From positions 806,001 to 870,000 of the forward strand of contig BQJK01000001.1 of NCBI GenBank assembly GCA_021604665.1: 64,000 bases of DNA. The letters run 5' to 3'. Position 1 is the stretch's first letter. The number at the start of each line of letters is the position of its first letter. Positions 55,381 to 64,000 of this stretch are shown in pieces. This DNA comes from Rhodomicrobium sp. Lineage in GTDB: Bacteria > Pseudomonadota > Alphaproteobacteria > Rhizobiales > HXMU1428-3. Made by a program: the position numbers and the translations under genes. Under the pieces are notes generated by a model that worked only from the letters and a program-made list of their open reading frames with translations, was not told the DNA's origin and ran no database searches.

Positions 55381-56215
55381 GGTAGATAGCCAGCCATTGA
55401 GAGAGGCCAGGAGAGAGGCCAACAATCTGCGCCCTGTTATAATTCTGGTGGAGCCACAATTAGGTGAAAACATCGGCACGGCCGCCCGCGCCATGGCAAA
55501 TTTTGGTTTAAGAGAGCTGCGCATAGTCAACCCGAGAGACGGCTGGCCAAGCGAAATGGCTGAAAAAGCCAGCGCCAATGCAATCGAGGTGGTAAAAAAT
55601 GCTGTTATCTATTCTACATTTGAAGACGCTATAAGCGATCTTAACTTTATTTGCGCCACCACAGCCCGGCCAAGAGAAATGGTTAAACCGGTTCTATCAC
55701 CAGAAAGCGCCGCCCAAAAAATGCATCAGCTCACGCAAAAGGGCGAGAAAACAGGCATTATCTTTGGCCGCGAAAAATCCGGACTGAACAACACAGATAT
55801 TTCACATTGTGATTCCATTGTCATCGCGCCGGTTGACCCTGACTGTGCCTCACTAAACCTGGCCCAGGCCGTGTTACTTATGGGCTATGAATGGCGGCGA
55901 CAATTTAGTATTGAGAATGAAGAACAGGCTACACTAGGCCGAAAAACAGACTTTGACGGCCCGGCAAAAGAAGGCATCCGCTTAAAAGACAGCCGAAACG
56001 CGACTAAAGGCGAAATGAGCGGCCTCTTTACCCACCTGGAGAGTGAACTTGAAAAAAGTGGCTTTCTACGAACTGTAGAAAAGACGCCACAAATGATGCG
56101 TAACATAAGAAATATGATAATAAGGATGCAGCCAACTGATCAGGATGTGCGAACTTTACGGGGTATAATTACCTCACTGGTCAATGGATCCCATAGGTCC
56201 GAAAACAGTAAATAA
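55370..56215 (+). CDS. trmJ: TrmJ-like tRNA 2'-O-methyltransferase (SPOUT)
   Basis: 281 residues from a GTG at 55370. The SpoU/TrmH-type SPOUT domain is visible: IILVEPQLGENIGTAARAMA (about residues 25-44), GIIFGREKSGLNNTDIS (about 128-144) and ASLNLAQAVLLMGYEW (about 162-177). TrmJ methylates the 2'-OH at position 32 in tRNA in E. coli. Overlap with the HxlR gene suggests co-transcription. The C terminus (about 185-281) is the usual helical extension. Confidence 0.94.
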   Translation: MKLEVDSQPLREARREANNLRPVIILVEPQLGENIGTAARAMANFGLRELRIVNPRDGWPSEMAEKASANAIEVVKNAVIYSTFEDAISDLNFICATTARPREMVKPVLSPESAAQKMHQLTQKGEKTGIIFGREKSGLNNTDISHCDSIVIAPVDPDCASLNLAQAVLLMGYEWRRQFSIENEEQATLGRKTDFDGPAKEGIRLKDSRNATKGEMSGLFTHLESELEKSGFLRTVEKTPQMMRNIRNMIIRMQPTDQDVRTLRGIITSLVNGSHRSENSK

Positions 56216-56333
56216 TAACTTGTGATAAATTGGCATGAGATTGCAACTGCCTTAGTAATGCCGTGATTTTGCTATTGCGATTGCCGTCATACATGTTAGC
56301 GTTGGGAACGCGTTTTGGAGAGGCATTAAAAAA

Positions 56334-56984
56334 ATGATGATGCGTTGTATGAGGCAACTTTTAGCCTGTGCTATTGGCTTGATTTTCTTGACTACCGTCT
56401 CGGTAGCTCAAGAAAAGAAAGACAATAAGCAGATCAAGGACAAAACAGTCCAGGTTCTGATGAGATTCGCCTTGAGCTTGATGCCGGAAGTCTACACCGG
56501 ACCAGACGGCAAGAAAATCGCCATCGACAAGAAAAAGCCAGATGAAGTTTTAATTCCCCTTGATGATGCCCGCCGCATCATCATTGTTGCATACCGCTCA
56601 TCTCAAGCTCAGAAATGCGATTTGAAGGTCATGCAAACACTTAACCATAATGCCATGGTTAAATATGAGCAGGTCTTCAAAAACTGGACCATGAAGCAAA
56701 AACTCTACATCAACCAGCTTCATATTTTCACCGTTCTATACATGACCGGCAACATCCAGATTGAAGACACAGAGACAGCCAAAGCTAAAGAAGAAGAGCG
56801 CAAAAAAGCGGCTGAGGTTAAGCCAACATACAGCTGCCCAGAAGATGAGCGCAAACGTGTCGCCGCTAGTGTTGATGCCTATCTTAATGAGGTTAAACAA
56901 GCCATCGGCGAAGAGCTTAAGCGCCGCGGCAAACTAGGCTCTAATCAAAAAAAAAATGACGGAGTAAAGAAAGCTGAGAAATAA
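56334..56984 (+). CDS. Secreted protein of unknown function upstream of rpsD
   Basis: 216 residues. A signal peptide ends near VSVAQEKK. The mature protein is Lys-rich and helical: IIIVAYRSSQAQKCDLKVMQ, KYEQVFKNWTMKQKLYINQL and a charged tail. Two cysteines. I do not recognise a domain. GAGAGG precedes the ATG. Confidence 0.8.
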   Translation: MMMRCMRQLLACAIGLIFLTTVSVAQEKKDNKQIKDKTVQVLMRFALSLMPEVYTGPDGKKIAIDKKKPDEVLIPLDDARRIIIVAYRSSQAQKCDLKVMQTLNHNAMVKYEQVFKNWTMKQKLYINQLHIFTVLYMTGNIQIEDTETAKAKEEERKKAAEVKPTYSCPEDERKRVAASVDAYLNEVKQAIGEELKRRGKLGSNQKKNDGVKKAEK

Positions 56985-57036
56985 GCTTTCCCATTGACAG
57001 CACTAATCTTGTGGTATAGAAAACCACATCTGGAGA

Positions 57037-57060
57037 GGCGGGTACACAACCCGCCTTTTC
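57037..57060 (+). terminator. Terminator between the secreted-protein gene and rpsD
   Basis: GGCGGGT pairs with ACCCGCC around a five-base loop, followed by four T. Confidence 0.6.
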
Positions 57061-57172
57061 TCGTATCCGCGACATCAACTTCTCCAAAGGTCTGATGATC
57101 TGTCAGCAGCTCACAACTGCCGAGGAGGATACGAAATCAATCAACCATAAATCACAGCATTTGGAGCTATGA

Positions 57173-57790
57173 ATGTCTAAACGTATTAATGCCAAATATA
57201 AAATTGACCGCCGCATGGGCGAAAACATCTGGGGCCGCCCTAAAAGCCCGGTTAACCGCCGCGAATATGGCCCAGGTGAACACGGCCAGCGCCGCCGCAG
57301 CAAACTTTCAGATTTCGGCCTGCAACTACGCGCCAAACAAAAGCTGAAAGGCCATTACGGCAACATCGCTGAAAAACAATTCAAAGCCATCTACAAAGAA
57401 GCCGCCCGTATTAAAGGCGACACAGGTGAAAACCTCATCGGCCTTCTTGAGTGCCGTCTGGACGCTATTGTCTATCGCTCAAAATTCGTACCTACGGTGT
57501 TCTCTGCCCGCCAGTTCGTAAACCACGGCCACGTTAAAGTGAACGGCCAACGCGTGAACATCCCTAGCTATCGCTGTAAAGTCGGTGACGTGATTGAAAT
57601 TAAAGAATCATCTCGCCAGCTTCCAATGGTTATGGAAGCCAGCCAAAGCAGTGAACGCGACACACCTGATTACATCAATGTGGATCATGGTAAAATGTCA
57701 GCTGAGTTCACACAGGTCCCAGTCCTGGCAGACGTACCCTACCCTGTGATCATGGAACCTAATCTGGTTGTCGAATTTTACTCACGCTAA
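57173..57790 (+). CDS. rpsD: 30S ribosomal protein S4
   Basis: 205 residues, the normal length for the short non-zinc S4. [20 protein letters not shown], the S4 RNA-binding domain [20 protein letters not shown] (about residues 94-113) and [21 protein letters not shown] are present. It binds 16S rRNA early in 30S assembly. GGAG lies 8 bases before the ATG. It is not in the alpha operon here, which is common in alphaproteobacteria. Confidence 0.99.
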   Translation: MSKRINAKYKIDRRMGENIWGRPKSPVNRREYGPGEHGQRRRSKLSDFGLQLRAKQKLKGHYGNIAEKQFKAIYKEAARIKGDTGENLIGLLECRLDAIVYRSKFVPTVFSARQFVNHGHVKVNGQRVNIPSYRCKVGDVIEIKESSRQLPMVMEASQSSERDTPDYINVDHGKMSAEFTQVPVLADVPYPVIMEPNLVVEFYSR

Positions 57791-57814
57791 TATCCGTGAT
57801 AAATTGAATTTATT

Positions 57815-57840
57815 AAAGGCCGCTTTTGCGGCCTTTTTTA
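57815..57840 (+). terminator. Terminator of rpsD
   Basis: AAAGGCCGC pairs with GCGGCCTTT around TTTT, followed by a T-run. Confidence 0.94.
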
Positions 57841-57913
57841 TGTCTATTCATTCCAGTGACATGCCAGTAAACATAGGCAAAGCCCAACAGAATAAAGCGA
57901 GCGCTTAAGCACA

Positions 57914-58840
57914 ATGGCCACCTCAATTGAGAGCAGCAATCAACAGACCTTAAGCAATAAGGTTGGACCTTCAGCCAAAACCCAAGCTCATGAGCCGGCA
58001 AATAATCCCCCCCTCGACAACACCACTCACCCTCTGTTCAAAGAGGCTCCCTCATCAGTCGGCTTTACAAAATTGCGCAAGCGGCTCATCCGGCAAATGC
58101 GCCAGGCTATGGAAGATTATGCCATGGTCAAACCTGGCGCAAAATGGCTTGTCTGTATTTCAGGCGGAAAGGATAGCTATGGCCTGATTAGCCTACTGCA
58201 TGATTTGAAATGGCGCGGCCTGCTGCCTGTTGAGCTTATCGCCATGAATCTCGACCAAAAAGAACCAGGGTTTCCAAGTCATATTCTTCCGGATTTTTTC
58301 AAGCAATATGACATCCCCTATCATATCGAAACCCAGGACACATACTCCATCGTCACTGATAAAGTGCCCGCCAATAAAACCTATTGCTCGCTCTGCTCGC
58401 GCCTGCGCAGGGGCATCATCTACACAGTTGCCAAGCGTTTGGGCTGTGATGTTGTCGTTCTGGGTCACCACCGGGAAGATATATTAGAAACATTCCTGCT
58501 CAATCTTTTCTTTGGCGCAAAATTAGCGGCAATGCCGCCAAAACTACGGAATGAAGAAGGCACCCTAAATCTTATTCGCCCGCTGGCTTATGTTGCGGAA
58601 AAAGACCTTGATAAATTCGCCCGTGATATGCAGTTCCCCATCATCCCCTGTGACCTATGCGGTAGCCAGGATGGCCTTCAGCGCCAACAGATGAAAGCCA
58701 TGCTCACAAGTTGGGAAGAGAACCGCCCCGGCACGAAAGAGATGATGATAAAATCATTGGGCAATATCCGCCCTTCGCAGCTGATGGATAGCAAGCTGTT
58801 TAATTTTAATGATCTTGCACCAACCAGCCCAAAAACATAA
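57914..58840 (+). CDS. ttcA: TtcA, tRNA 2-thiocytidine synthase
   Basis: 308 residues. TtcA thiolates cytidine 32 in tRNA using an iron-sulfur cluster and ATP. The PP-loop SGGKDS is at residues 83-88. The cluster cysteines are in [11 protein letters not shown] (about 157-160) and [13 protein letters not shown] (about 245-257). The first 50 residues are a polar extension. The order rpsD-ttcA is not a general rule, but a strong terminator separates them. Confidence 0.96.
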   Translation: MATSIESSNQQTLSNKVGPSAKTQAHEPANNPPLDNTTHPLFKEAPSSVGFTKLRKRLIRQMRQAMEDYAMVKPGAKWLVCISGGKDSYGLISLLHDLKWRGLLPVELIAMNLDQKEPGFPSHILPDFFKQYDIPYHIETQDTYSIVTDKVPANKTYCSLCSRLRRGIIYTVAKRLGCDVVVLGHHREDILETFLLNLFFGAKLAAMPPKLRNEEGTLNLIRPLAYVAEKDLDKFARDMQFPIIPCDLCGSQDGLQRQQMKAMLTSWEENRPGTKEMMIKSLGNIRPSQLMDSKLFNFNDLAPTSPKT

Positions 58841-59032
58841 GTGAAGGTATATCGCAACCGGGATGTTCCCCATAAACGCTAGGAAAACCGGTTTGGACCG
58901 CTAAATACAGCAAAGGTGCAGACTTTTTAGCCAATGCCAGGGAAAGCCCCTTGCCCCTCTCACATGAGTAAAGTATACCCAAATCAAATTTAAACCCGAA
59001 GTTATTATACGATTGGAAAATAAGGGGCGCAC

Positions 59033-60256
59033 ATGGATAAGATCAAAGTAGCAAATCCCGTAGTTGAACTGGACGGTGATGAAATGACCAGAATTATCTG
59101 GCAATTCATAAAAGACAAGCTGGTCCACCCCTATCTTGATATTGACCTTCTCTATTACGATCTTGGCATCGAAAAACGCGATGAGACAGATGACCAGATC
59201 ACCATTGACGCCGCTGAAGCCATCAAAAAACATGGCGTTGGCGTAAAATGCGCGACCATCACACCTGATGAAGACCGCGTTGAAGAATTTGGCCTCAAAA
59301 AAATGTGGCGCTCACCAAACGGCACCATCCGTAATATTCTTGGCGGCGTTGTTTTCCGCGAGCCAATTATTTGTAAAAACGTACCGCGCCTGGTCCCAGG
59401 TTGGACAGCCCCAATCGTCGTTGGCCGCCATGCCTTTGGTGACCAATACCGCGCAACAGATTTTCTTGTGCCTGGCAAAGGCAAACTAACAATGAAATTT
59501 GAAGGCGAAGATGGCCAGGTCATTGAACATGAAGTGTTCCAATTCCCTGAAGCAGGCATCGCCATGGGCATGTATAATCTGGATGCTTCAATCCGCGATT
59601 TCGCCCGTGCGTCCATGAACTATGGCTTGGCGCGCAAATGGCCGGTTTATCTCTCAACCAAAAACACCATCCTCAAAGCGTACGATGGTCGTTTTAAAGA
59701 CCTGTTCCAGGAAGTGTTCGACAGTGAATTTAAAGACAAATTCGCAGAAGCCGGCATCACCTATGAGCACCGCTTAATTGACGACATGGTCGCTTGCGCA
59801 CTGAAATGGTCTGGCAAATTTGTCTGGGCATGCAAAAACTATGATGGTGACGTACAGTCAGATACGGTTGCCCAGGGCTTTGGCTCTCTCGGCCTGATGA
59901 CATCATCATTGATGACACCAGATGGCAACACCGTTGAAGCTGAAGCCGCCCACGGCACAGTGACACGCCACTATCGCCTGCATCAACAGGGCAAAGAAAC
60001 ATCAACCAACTCCATAGCCTCCATCTTCGCTTGGACAAGCGGCTTAAGCCACCGGGCCAAATTGGATGGAAATGAGCAACTTGAGAAATTCGCCAAAACA
60101 TTGGAGAAGGTTTGCGTTGATACGGTCGAGTCTGGGTTTATGACCAAAGACCTCGCCCTCCTCGTCGGCCCTGATCAAAAATGGCTCTCTACCACTGGCT
60201 TCCTGGACAAGATTGACGAAAACTTGCAGAAGGCCATGGGCGCGGAAGGCGCATAA
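59033..60256 (+). CDS. icd: NADP-dependent isocitrate dehydrogenase
   Basis: 407 residues, the length of the homodimeric eukaryote-like class found in alphaproteobacteria. It decarboxylates isocitrate to 2-oxoglutarate. [20 protein letters not shown] and [20 protein letters not shown] (about residues 75-110), and the metal/substrate block [20 protein letters not shown] (about 250-269) with [19 protein letters not shown], are diagnostic. AAGGGG precedes the ATG. The 3' end and downstream DNA form a short tandem repeat. Confidence 0.98.
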   Translation: MDKIKVANPVVELDGDEMTRIIWQFIKDKLVHPYLDIDLLYYDLGIEKRDETDDQITIDAAEAIKKHGVGVKCATITPDEDRVEEFGLKKMWRSPNGTIRNILGGVVFREPIICKNVPRLVPGWTAPIVVGRHAFGDQYRATDFLVPGKGKLTMKFEGEDGQVIEHEVFQFPEAGIAMGMYNLDASIRDFARASMNYGLARKWPVYLSTKNTILKAYDGRFKDLFQEVFDSEFKDKFAEAGITYEHRLIDDMVACALKWSGKFVWACKNYDGDVQSDTVAQGFGSLGLMTSSLMTPDGNTVEAEAAHGTVTRHYRLHQQGKETSTNSIASIFAWTSGLSHRAKLDGNEQLEKFAKTLEKVCVDTVESGFMTKDLALLVGPDQKWLSTTGFLDKIDENLQKAMGAEGA

Positions 60257-60305
60257 GAGAAATGCGCGCGGAAGGCGCTTAACAAAATGGGCGTGGAAGG
60301 CACTT
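60236..60305 (+). repeat. Triplicated tail of icd
   Basis: ATGGGCGCGGAAGGCGCATAA at 60236 is followed by ATGCGCGCGGAAGGCGCTTAA at 60262 and ATGGGCGTGGAAGGCACTT at 60287. The period is 25-26 bases; the first two copies include a stop codon. It is a local duplication of the last codons of icd. Confidence 0.85.
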
Positions 60306-60353
60306 GCCCAGAAGGCAGCAAATTCTAGTGCCCTCCCATATCACCTGATTTAC

Positions 60354-60384
60354 AAAAAAGGCGGCCCCAAAGGCCGCCTTTTTT
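60354..60384 (+). terminator. Terminator of icd
   Basis: AAAAAAGGCGGCC pairs with GGCCGCCTTTTTT, a strong stem with a five-base loop and a T-run. It may also end the convergent channel gene, whose stop is about 30 bases away. Confidence 0.95.
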
Positions 60385-60415
60385 AATTATTTTCAACTGC
60401 GAAGATAACAACCAC

Positions 60416-61573
60416 TTAAGCAGGCCGTCCGCTTTTAATTGAAAGCTCTTTAATATGCTCGCTTAACCCAGGGTCCTGGCGCAATAGCCAGTCAAAGTCA
60501 GACCGCTCTAACAATAGCAAGTTCACTTCTGTCACGGCCCGCGCCGTTAAACTGTTCGATCCTGAAAGCAGACAGGATTCACCAAAGAAATCTCCATCAG
60601 ATAAAACCTCCACAGTCTCCCCCCTGGAAATTTCAACCTCACCAGAGACAATAAAATAAAGCCCCGTCACCTCATCCCCCTCACGAGAGATTAAGCTAGC
60701 TGCTGGCAATCTTTGAGACTGAAGCAGCCTCATTATCTCAGCAACTTCAGCGGCATCAAGCCTGTTGAACAATGGCACCCTGGCAACCATTGTCCAGTTA
60801 ACAACAAATTCACGCCGCCGCAGCTCTTGGGCAAAACCAGTTGAAATAATACCGATAGGCAAGGCAAACATACCAAGCCCAAACACCATGAAAAGCCCAC
60901 TCCATATTTGGCCTAAACCAGTCACAGGCACAGCATCGCCGTACCCAACTGTTGTCAGGGTTGAAAGCGCCCACCACATGGAAGAAGGAATATCACCGAA
61001 GGTTTCAGGTTGCACTTCATGCTCAAGATAATGCATGCCAGTCGACGCAATTAACAACAACCCCACCATAATCATCAATGAAGCAAGCAAGGCCCGCCCC
61101 TCATTATAAAACACCCTCACGATCACTTGGAGAGCCGCTGAATATCTCATAATTTTCAGGAAACGAAACAGCCGTAACAACCGCAACAATCTAAGGTCAG
61201 CCCCAACAAGTGAAGCAAGATAGAAAGGGAGAATGGCGATAAGGTCAATTAACTGAAAGGGTTGCAGTGCAAAACGCATCCGCGCCCGCCAATGAGGTAA
61301 GCCGCGTAATGGCAAATGTTCAACAGACGCCCAAATACGAAGGAGATACTCAATCGTAAAAACAGCAATTGAAAAAACCTCAAACCCGTCAAGGAACGCG
61401 CCATAACCTTCGGCGATCCAGTCAACTGAGCCAAGCACAATAGCAATAACATTTAACAGGATTAAGCTAATTAAAAACAGATCACAAAGGCGGCTCACCC
61501 TGTCATCATCAGCAGCAGTCTCTAATATTTGATGCACCCGGTAGCGGGTTTCCTGCTTCACAGTTGTAATCAT
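60416..61573 (-). CDS. Voltage-gated-type potassium channel with altered cyclic nucleotide domain
   Basis: 385 residues from the ATG at 61573 (GTG at 61576 also possible; GGAG is upstream). Six membrane helices; the S4-like helix is RLLRLLRLFRFLKIMRYSAA, and the selectivity filter is TLTTVGYGDAVP (about 215-226). A cyclic-nucleotide-binding fold follows (about 265-386). The phosphate-binding cassette reads FFGESCLLSGSNSLTA. The family's conserved arginine after GE-x(6) is absent, replaced by Ser342. The arrangement matches the Mesorhizobium MlotiK1 channel. Confidence 0.93.
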   Translation of the reverse strand: MITTVKQETRYRVHQILETAADDDRVSRLCDLFLISLILLNVIAIVLGSVDWIAEGYGAFLDGFEVFSIAVFTIEYLLRIWASVEHLPLRGLPHWRARMRFALQPFQLIDLIAILPFYLASLVGADLRLLRLLRLFRFLKIMRYSAALQVIVRVFYNEGRALLASLMIMVGLLLIASTGMHYLEHEVQPETFGDIPSSMWWALSTLTTVGYGDAVPVTGLGQIWSGLFMVFGLGMFALPIGIISTGFAQELRRREFVVNWTMVARVPLFNRLDAAEVAEIMRLLQSQRLPAASLISREGDEVTGLYFIVSGEVEISRGETVEVLSDGDFFGESCLLSGSNSLTARAVTEVNLLLLERSDFDWLLRQDPGLSEHIKELSIKSGRPA

Positions 61574-61712
61574 CACCCCGACTCCAAAATATCCGCTGTT
61601 TTCTCTTATCAGATGCTATATGAACCGGAACAAGATGGTCAGGGTAAATTGTCTCTGGGCAGAAAGCTATCCTGTGCAACCGTGTCGATTATGAAGTGAT
61701 GAGATAAAAAAA

Positions 61713-64000
61713 TCAGCCCGCTAATGCCTTTTTAATCTCAGCCAAAGCGTGATCAGCCTTTTCAGCATCAGGCCCACCAGCCTGTGCCATATCAGGCCGG
61801 CCGCCACCACCTTTGCCGCCAAGCGCTTCGCTGCCAATACGAACAAGATCAACAGCGCTGATTTTATCAGTCAGGTCTTCCGTAACACCGACTGAAATGC
61901 CAGCCTTGCCGTCCGCCTTACCAACAATCACAACCACACCAGATTTAATTGATTTTTTCCCGGCATCAACAAGAGAGCGAAGCTCTTTTGCAGGCAGGTC
62001 TTCGATTACCTTGCCCATAAACGAAACACCAGAAATCTCTTCAATCTCATTCGCCTCACCAGCTGCACCGCCCATAGCCATCTGCTTCTTCAAGTCAGAA
62101 ACCTGCTGGCTTAATTGACGGCGCTCAGCCACCAGAGTTTCAAGCCGCTCAGATAATTGCGCTGGCGGCACCTTTAATGTCGCCGCAGCTTCTTGCAATA
62201 AACGCTCCTGATCTTTTAAATAACGCCGCGCTTCAGTGCCCGTTAATGCTTCAAGCCGGCGCACACCAGAGGCCACTGCCCCCTCATTTACAATATGCAC
62301 CAAGCCAATCTCACCCGTGTTAGAGACATGGGTACCACCGCACAGCTCCATAGAATATGTACGGCCAGCCGTGTCGCCATGAAGGTTCGTCCCCATAGAA
62401 ACAACCCGTACCTCATCGCCATATTTTTCGCCGAACAACGCCATAGCCCCGGCTTCAATAGCATCATCAACAGCCATTAACCGTGTTTCAACTGGCGCAT
62501 TTTGTAAGATTATCTCATTCGCCATCTGCTCAACCTGCGCAATTTCCTCATCACCCATTGGCTTGTTATGAGAGAAATCAAACCGCAACCGGCCATCATC
62601 GACTAATGAGCCCTTCTGCGCGACATGATCGCCAAGTGTCACCCGCAGCGCTTCATGCAAAAGGTGGGTCGCGGAGTGGTTCGAGCGAATGGCACTGCGG
62701 CGCTGATGGTCAACTTCAAGGCTAACCGTATCACCAACGGTCAAAGACCCAGACTTAACCTCACCGAGATGAACAAAAATAGAGCCAAGCTTTTTCAGCG
62801 TATCGGATACACTGAAACTACCATCATCCCATTTGATCACGCCGGTGTCGCCAACCTGCCCACCAGATTCCGCATAGAAAGGCGTTTGGTTTAAGATGAT
62901 CATACCGCTCTCACCAGCGCTAAGACTATTCACCTCAACACCATCTTTCAGCAGCGCGGAAATCTCTCCTTCACCAATCTCGCGGTTATAGCCAAGAAAC
63001 TCACTGGCACCAATTTTATCGGCAAGTCCAAACCAAATGCTGTCATCAGCTGTATCGCCAGAGCCCTTCCAATTACGGCGAGCTTCTTCACGTTGCAGTT
63101 TCATTGCGTCATCAAAGCCATCAGTATTGACCGTAATACCGCGAGCTTTCAGCGCATCTTCGGTCAAATCAAGCGGAAAACCATAAGTGTCATAAAGCTT
63201 GAACGCGACATGACCATCAAGCACATCACCGTCTTTAAGGTCTGAGGATTCTTCATCCAGCAATTTCAAACCGCGATCAAGCGTCTTACGGAAACGAGTT
63301 TCCTCAAGTCGCAATGTCTCACTAATCAGGCTCTCACCTCTAACAAGATCAGGATAAGCCTGGCCCATTTCACGTATCAGTGCCGGCACCAGCTGATGCA
63401 TCAATGGCTCAGTTGCCCCAAGCAATTCAGCATGACGCATCGCCCGCCGCATGATCCGGCGCAGCACATAACCCCGCCCTTCATTTGATGGTAAAACCCC
63501 ATCTGCAATGAGAAAACTCGTCGAGCGCAAATGATCAGCTATGACCCTGTGTGAGGCTTTGCGCGGTCCCATCGCATCAACGCCGAGAATATCAACGGAT
63601 GCAGAAATCAGATTTTTAAAAAGGTCAGTTTCATAATTATCATGGGTGCCCTGCAAAACAGCCGCAATACGCTCCAGCCCCATACCAGTATCGATTGATG
63701 GTTTCGGTAAATCCCTCCTGCCATCTTCTAGCTGCTCATACTGCATGAAAACAAGATTCCAGATCTCAATAAAGCGATCCCCATCTTCATCCGGGCTACC
63801 AGGCGGCCCCCCGGGTATATGATCACCATGATCAAAGAAAATTTCAGAACAAGGACCACAAGGCCCCGTATCACCCATAGACCAGAAGTTATCGCTGGTA
63901 GAAATACGGATGATTTTATCATCAGAAAAACCAGCAACCTTTTTCCAAATATCAACCGCGTCCTCATCCTCAGAATAAACGGTGACCAACAGGCGTTTCG
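61713..64000 (-). CDS. alaS: Alanyl-tRNA synthetase (5' part outside the window)
   Basis: The last 762 codons of AlaRS; the start lies beyond base 64000, so about 120 N-terminal residues of the aminoacylation domain are missing. The enzyme charges tRNA-Ala. The visible part begins [18 protein letters not shown] and contains [20 protein letters not shown], the editing domain zinc site [11 protein letters not shown] with [13 protein letters not shown], and the C-terminal Gly-rich block [18 protein letters not shown]. Reading frame stays open across the edge. Confidence 0.98.
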   Translation of the reverse strand, partial: KRLLVTVYSEDEDAVDIWKKVAGFSDDKIIRISTSDNFWSMGDTGPCGPCSEIFFDHGDHIPGGPPGSPDEDGDRFIEIWNLVFMQYEQLEDGRRDLPKPSIDTGMGLERIAAVLQGTHDNYETDLFKNLISASVDILGVDAMGPRKASHRVIADHLRSTSFLIADGVLPSNEGRGYVLRRIMRRAMRHAELLGATEPLMHQLVPALIREMGQAYPDLVRGESLISETLRLEETRFRKTLDRGLKLLDEESSDLKDGDVLDGHVAFKLYDTYGFPLDLTEDALKARGITVNTDGFDDAMKLQREEARRNWKGSGDTADDSIWFGLADKIGASEFLGYNREIGEGEISALLKDGVEVNSLSAGESGMIILNQTPFYAESGGQVGDTGVIKWDDGSFSVSDTLKKLGSIFVHLGEVKSGSLTVGDTVSLEVDHQRRSAIRSNHSATHLLHEALRVTLGDHVAQKGSLVDDGRLRFDFSHNKPMGDEEIAQVEQMANEIILQNAPVETRLMAVDDAIEAGAMALFGEKYGDEVRVVSMGTNLHGDTAGRTYSMELCGGTHVSNTGEIGLVHIVNEGAVASGVRRLEALTGTEARRYLKDQERLLQEAAATLKVPPAQLSERLETLVAERRQLSQQVSDLKKQMAMGGAAGEANEIEEISGVSFMGKVIEDLPAKELRSLVDAGKKSIKSGVVVIVGKADGKAGISVGVTEDLTDKISAVDLVRIGSEALGGKGGGGRPDMAQAGGPDAEKADHALAEIKKALAG

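Noticed and set aside
1-64000. Mobile element or prophage
   Set aside because: No transposase, integrase, recombinase or phage structural gene was found; gene order is that of a housekeeping chromosome.

Overview
The window is chromosomal DNA from an alphaproteobacterium, most likely a marine-type member of the Hyphomicrobiales or a close relative that lives on one-carbon compounds. This rests on gene order (yebC-ruvC-ruvA-ruvB...ybgC-tolQ, a 6S RNA next to 5-formyl-THF cyclo-ligase, gap...thiE-like...efp-suhB), on proteins with alphaproteobacterial features (NuoE-NuoF fused formate dehydrogenase subunit, ETF-ubiquinone oxidoreductase, paired MotA/ExbB-like and OmpA-like proteins), and on a contiguous methanol-to-CO2 oxidation block. 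Base composition looks balanced and even. I found no insertion sequence, prophage, CRISPR array, tRNA or rRNA. Layout: 1-7.9 kb, minus strand: start of tolQ, ybgC, an unknown Ala/Glu-rich protein with an HD-like fold lacking its metal ligands, ruvB, ruvA, ruvC, yebC, a YmdB-type phosphoesterase and 5-formyl-THF cyclo-ligase. 7.9-9.9 kb: a mostly non-coding stretch with four 19-bp tandem repeats, the likely 6S RNA and a short coiled-coil gene. 9.9-16.7 kb, plus strand: gap, a degenerate thiE-like gene, a Sel1-repeat protein, efp, suhB, and a proton-channel/OmpA pair. 16.8-29 kb: ABC exporter, uracil-DNA glycosylase-like protein, small secreted proteins, YafK-type L,D-transpeptidase, ispE, a TPR/LysM protein and ETF-QO, with a large branched secondary-structure element at 22929-23047. 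29-34 kb: a family 4 type uracil-DNA glycosylase lacking two iron-sulfur cysteines, moaB, a DUF882 protein, a quinoprotein-associated beta-propeller and a secreted helical protein. 35-49 kb is the one-carbon island: xoxJ, xoxG and xoxF (lanthanide-type methanol dehydrogenase with its periplasmic partners), two unknown secreted proteins, glutathione-dependent formaldehyde dehydrogenase, S-formylglutathione hydrolase, a LysR regulator, and a two-subunit NAD-linked Mo/W formate dehydrogenase. 49-54.5 kb: a TpsB-type outer-membrane transporter divergent from a FecR-domain protein and a CHASE2 sensor histidine kinase. 54.9-64 kb: HxlR regulator, trmJ, a secreted unknown, rpsD, ttcA, icd, a cyclic-nucleotide-type potassium channel with an altered nucleotide pocket, and alaS running off the window. 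How the genes work together: methanol is oxidised in the periplasm by XoxF, with electrons passing to cytochrome XoxG. Formaldehyde that enters the cytoplasm is captured by glutathione, oxidised to S-formylglutathione, hydrolysed to formate, and oxidised to CO2 with NADH formation by the formate dehydrogenase. Secreted proteins of unknown function (39175-40418, 34264-34893) and the beta-propeller (32920-33930) lie around the dehydrogenase and are the best candidates for undescribed parts of this system. The FecR/CHASE2-kinase/TpsB group, which has no visible TpsA substrate, and the branched element at 22929-23047 are the other regions I would look at first.
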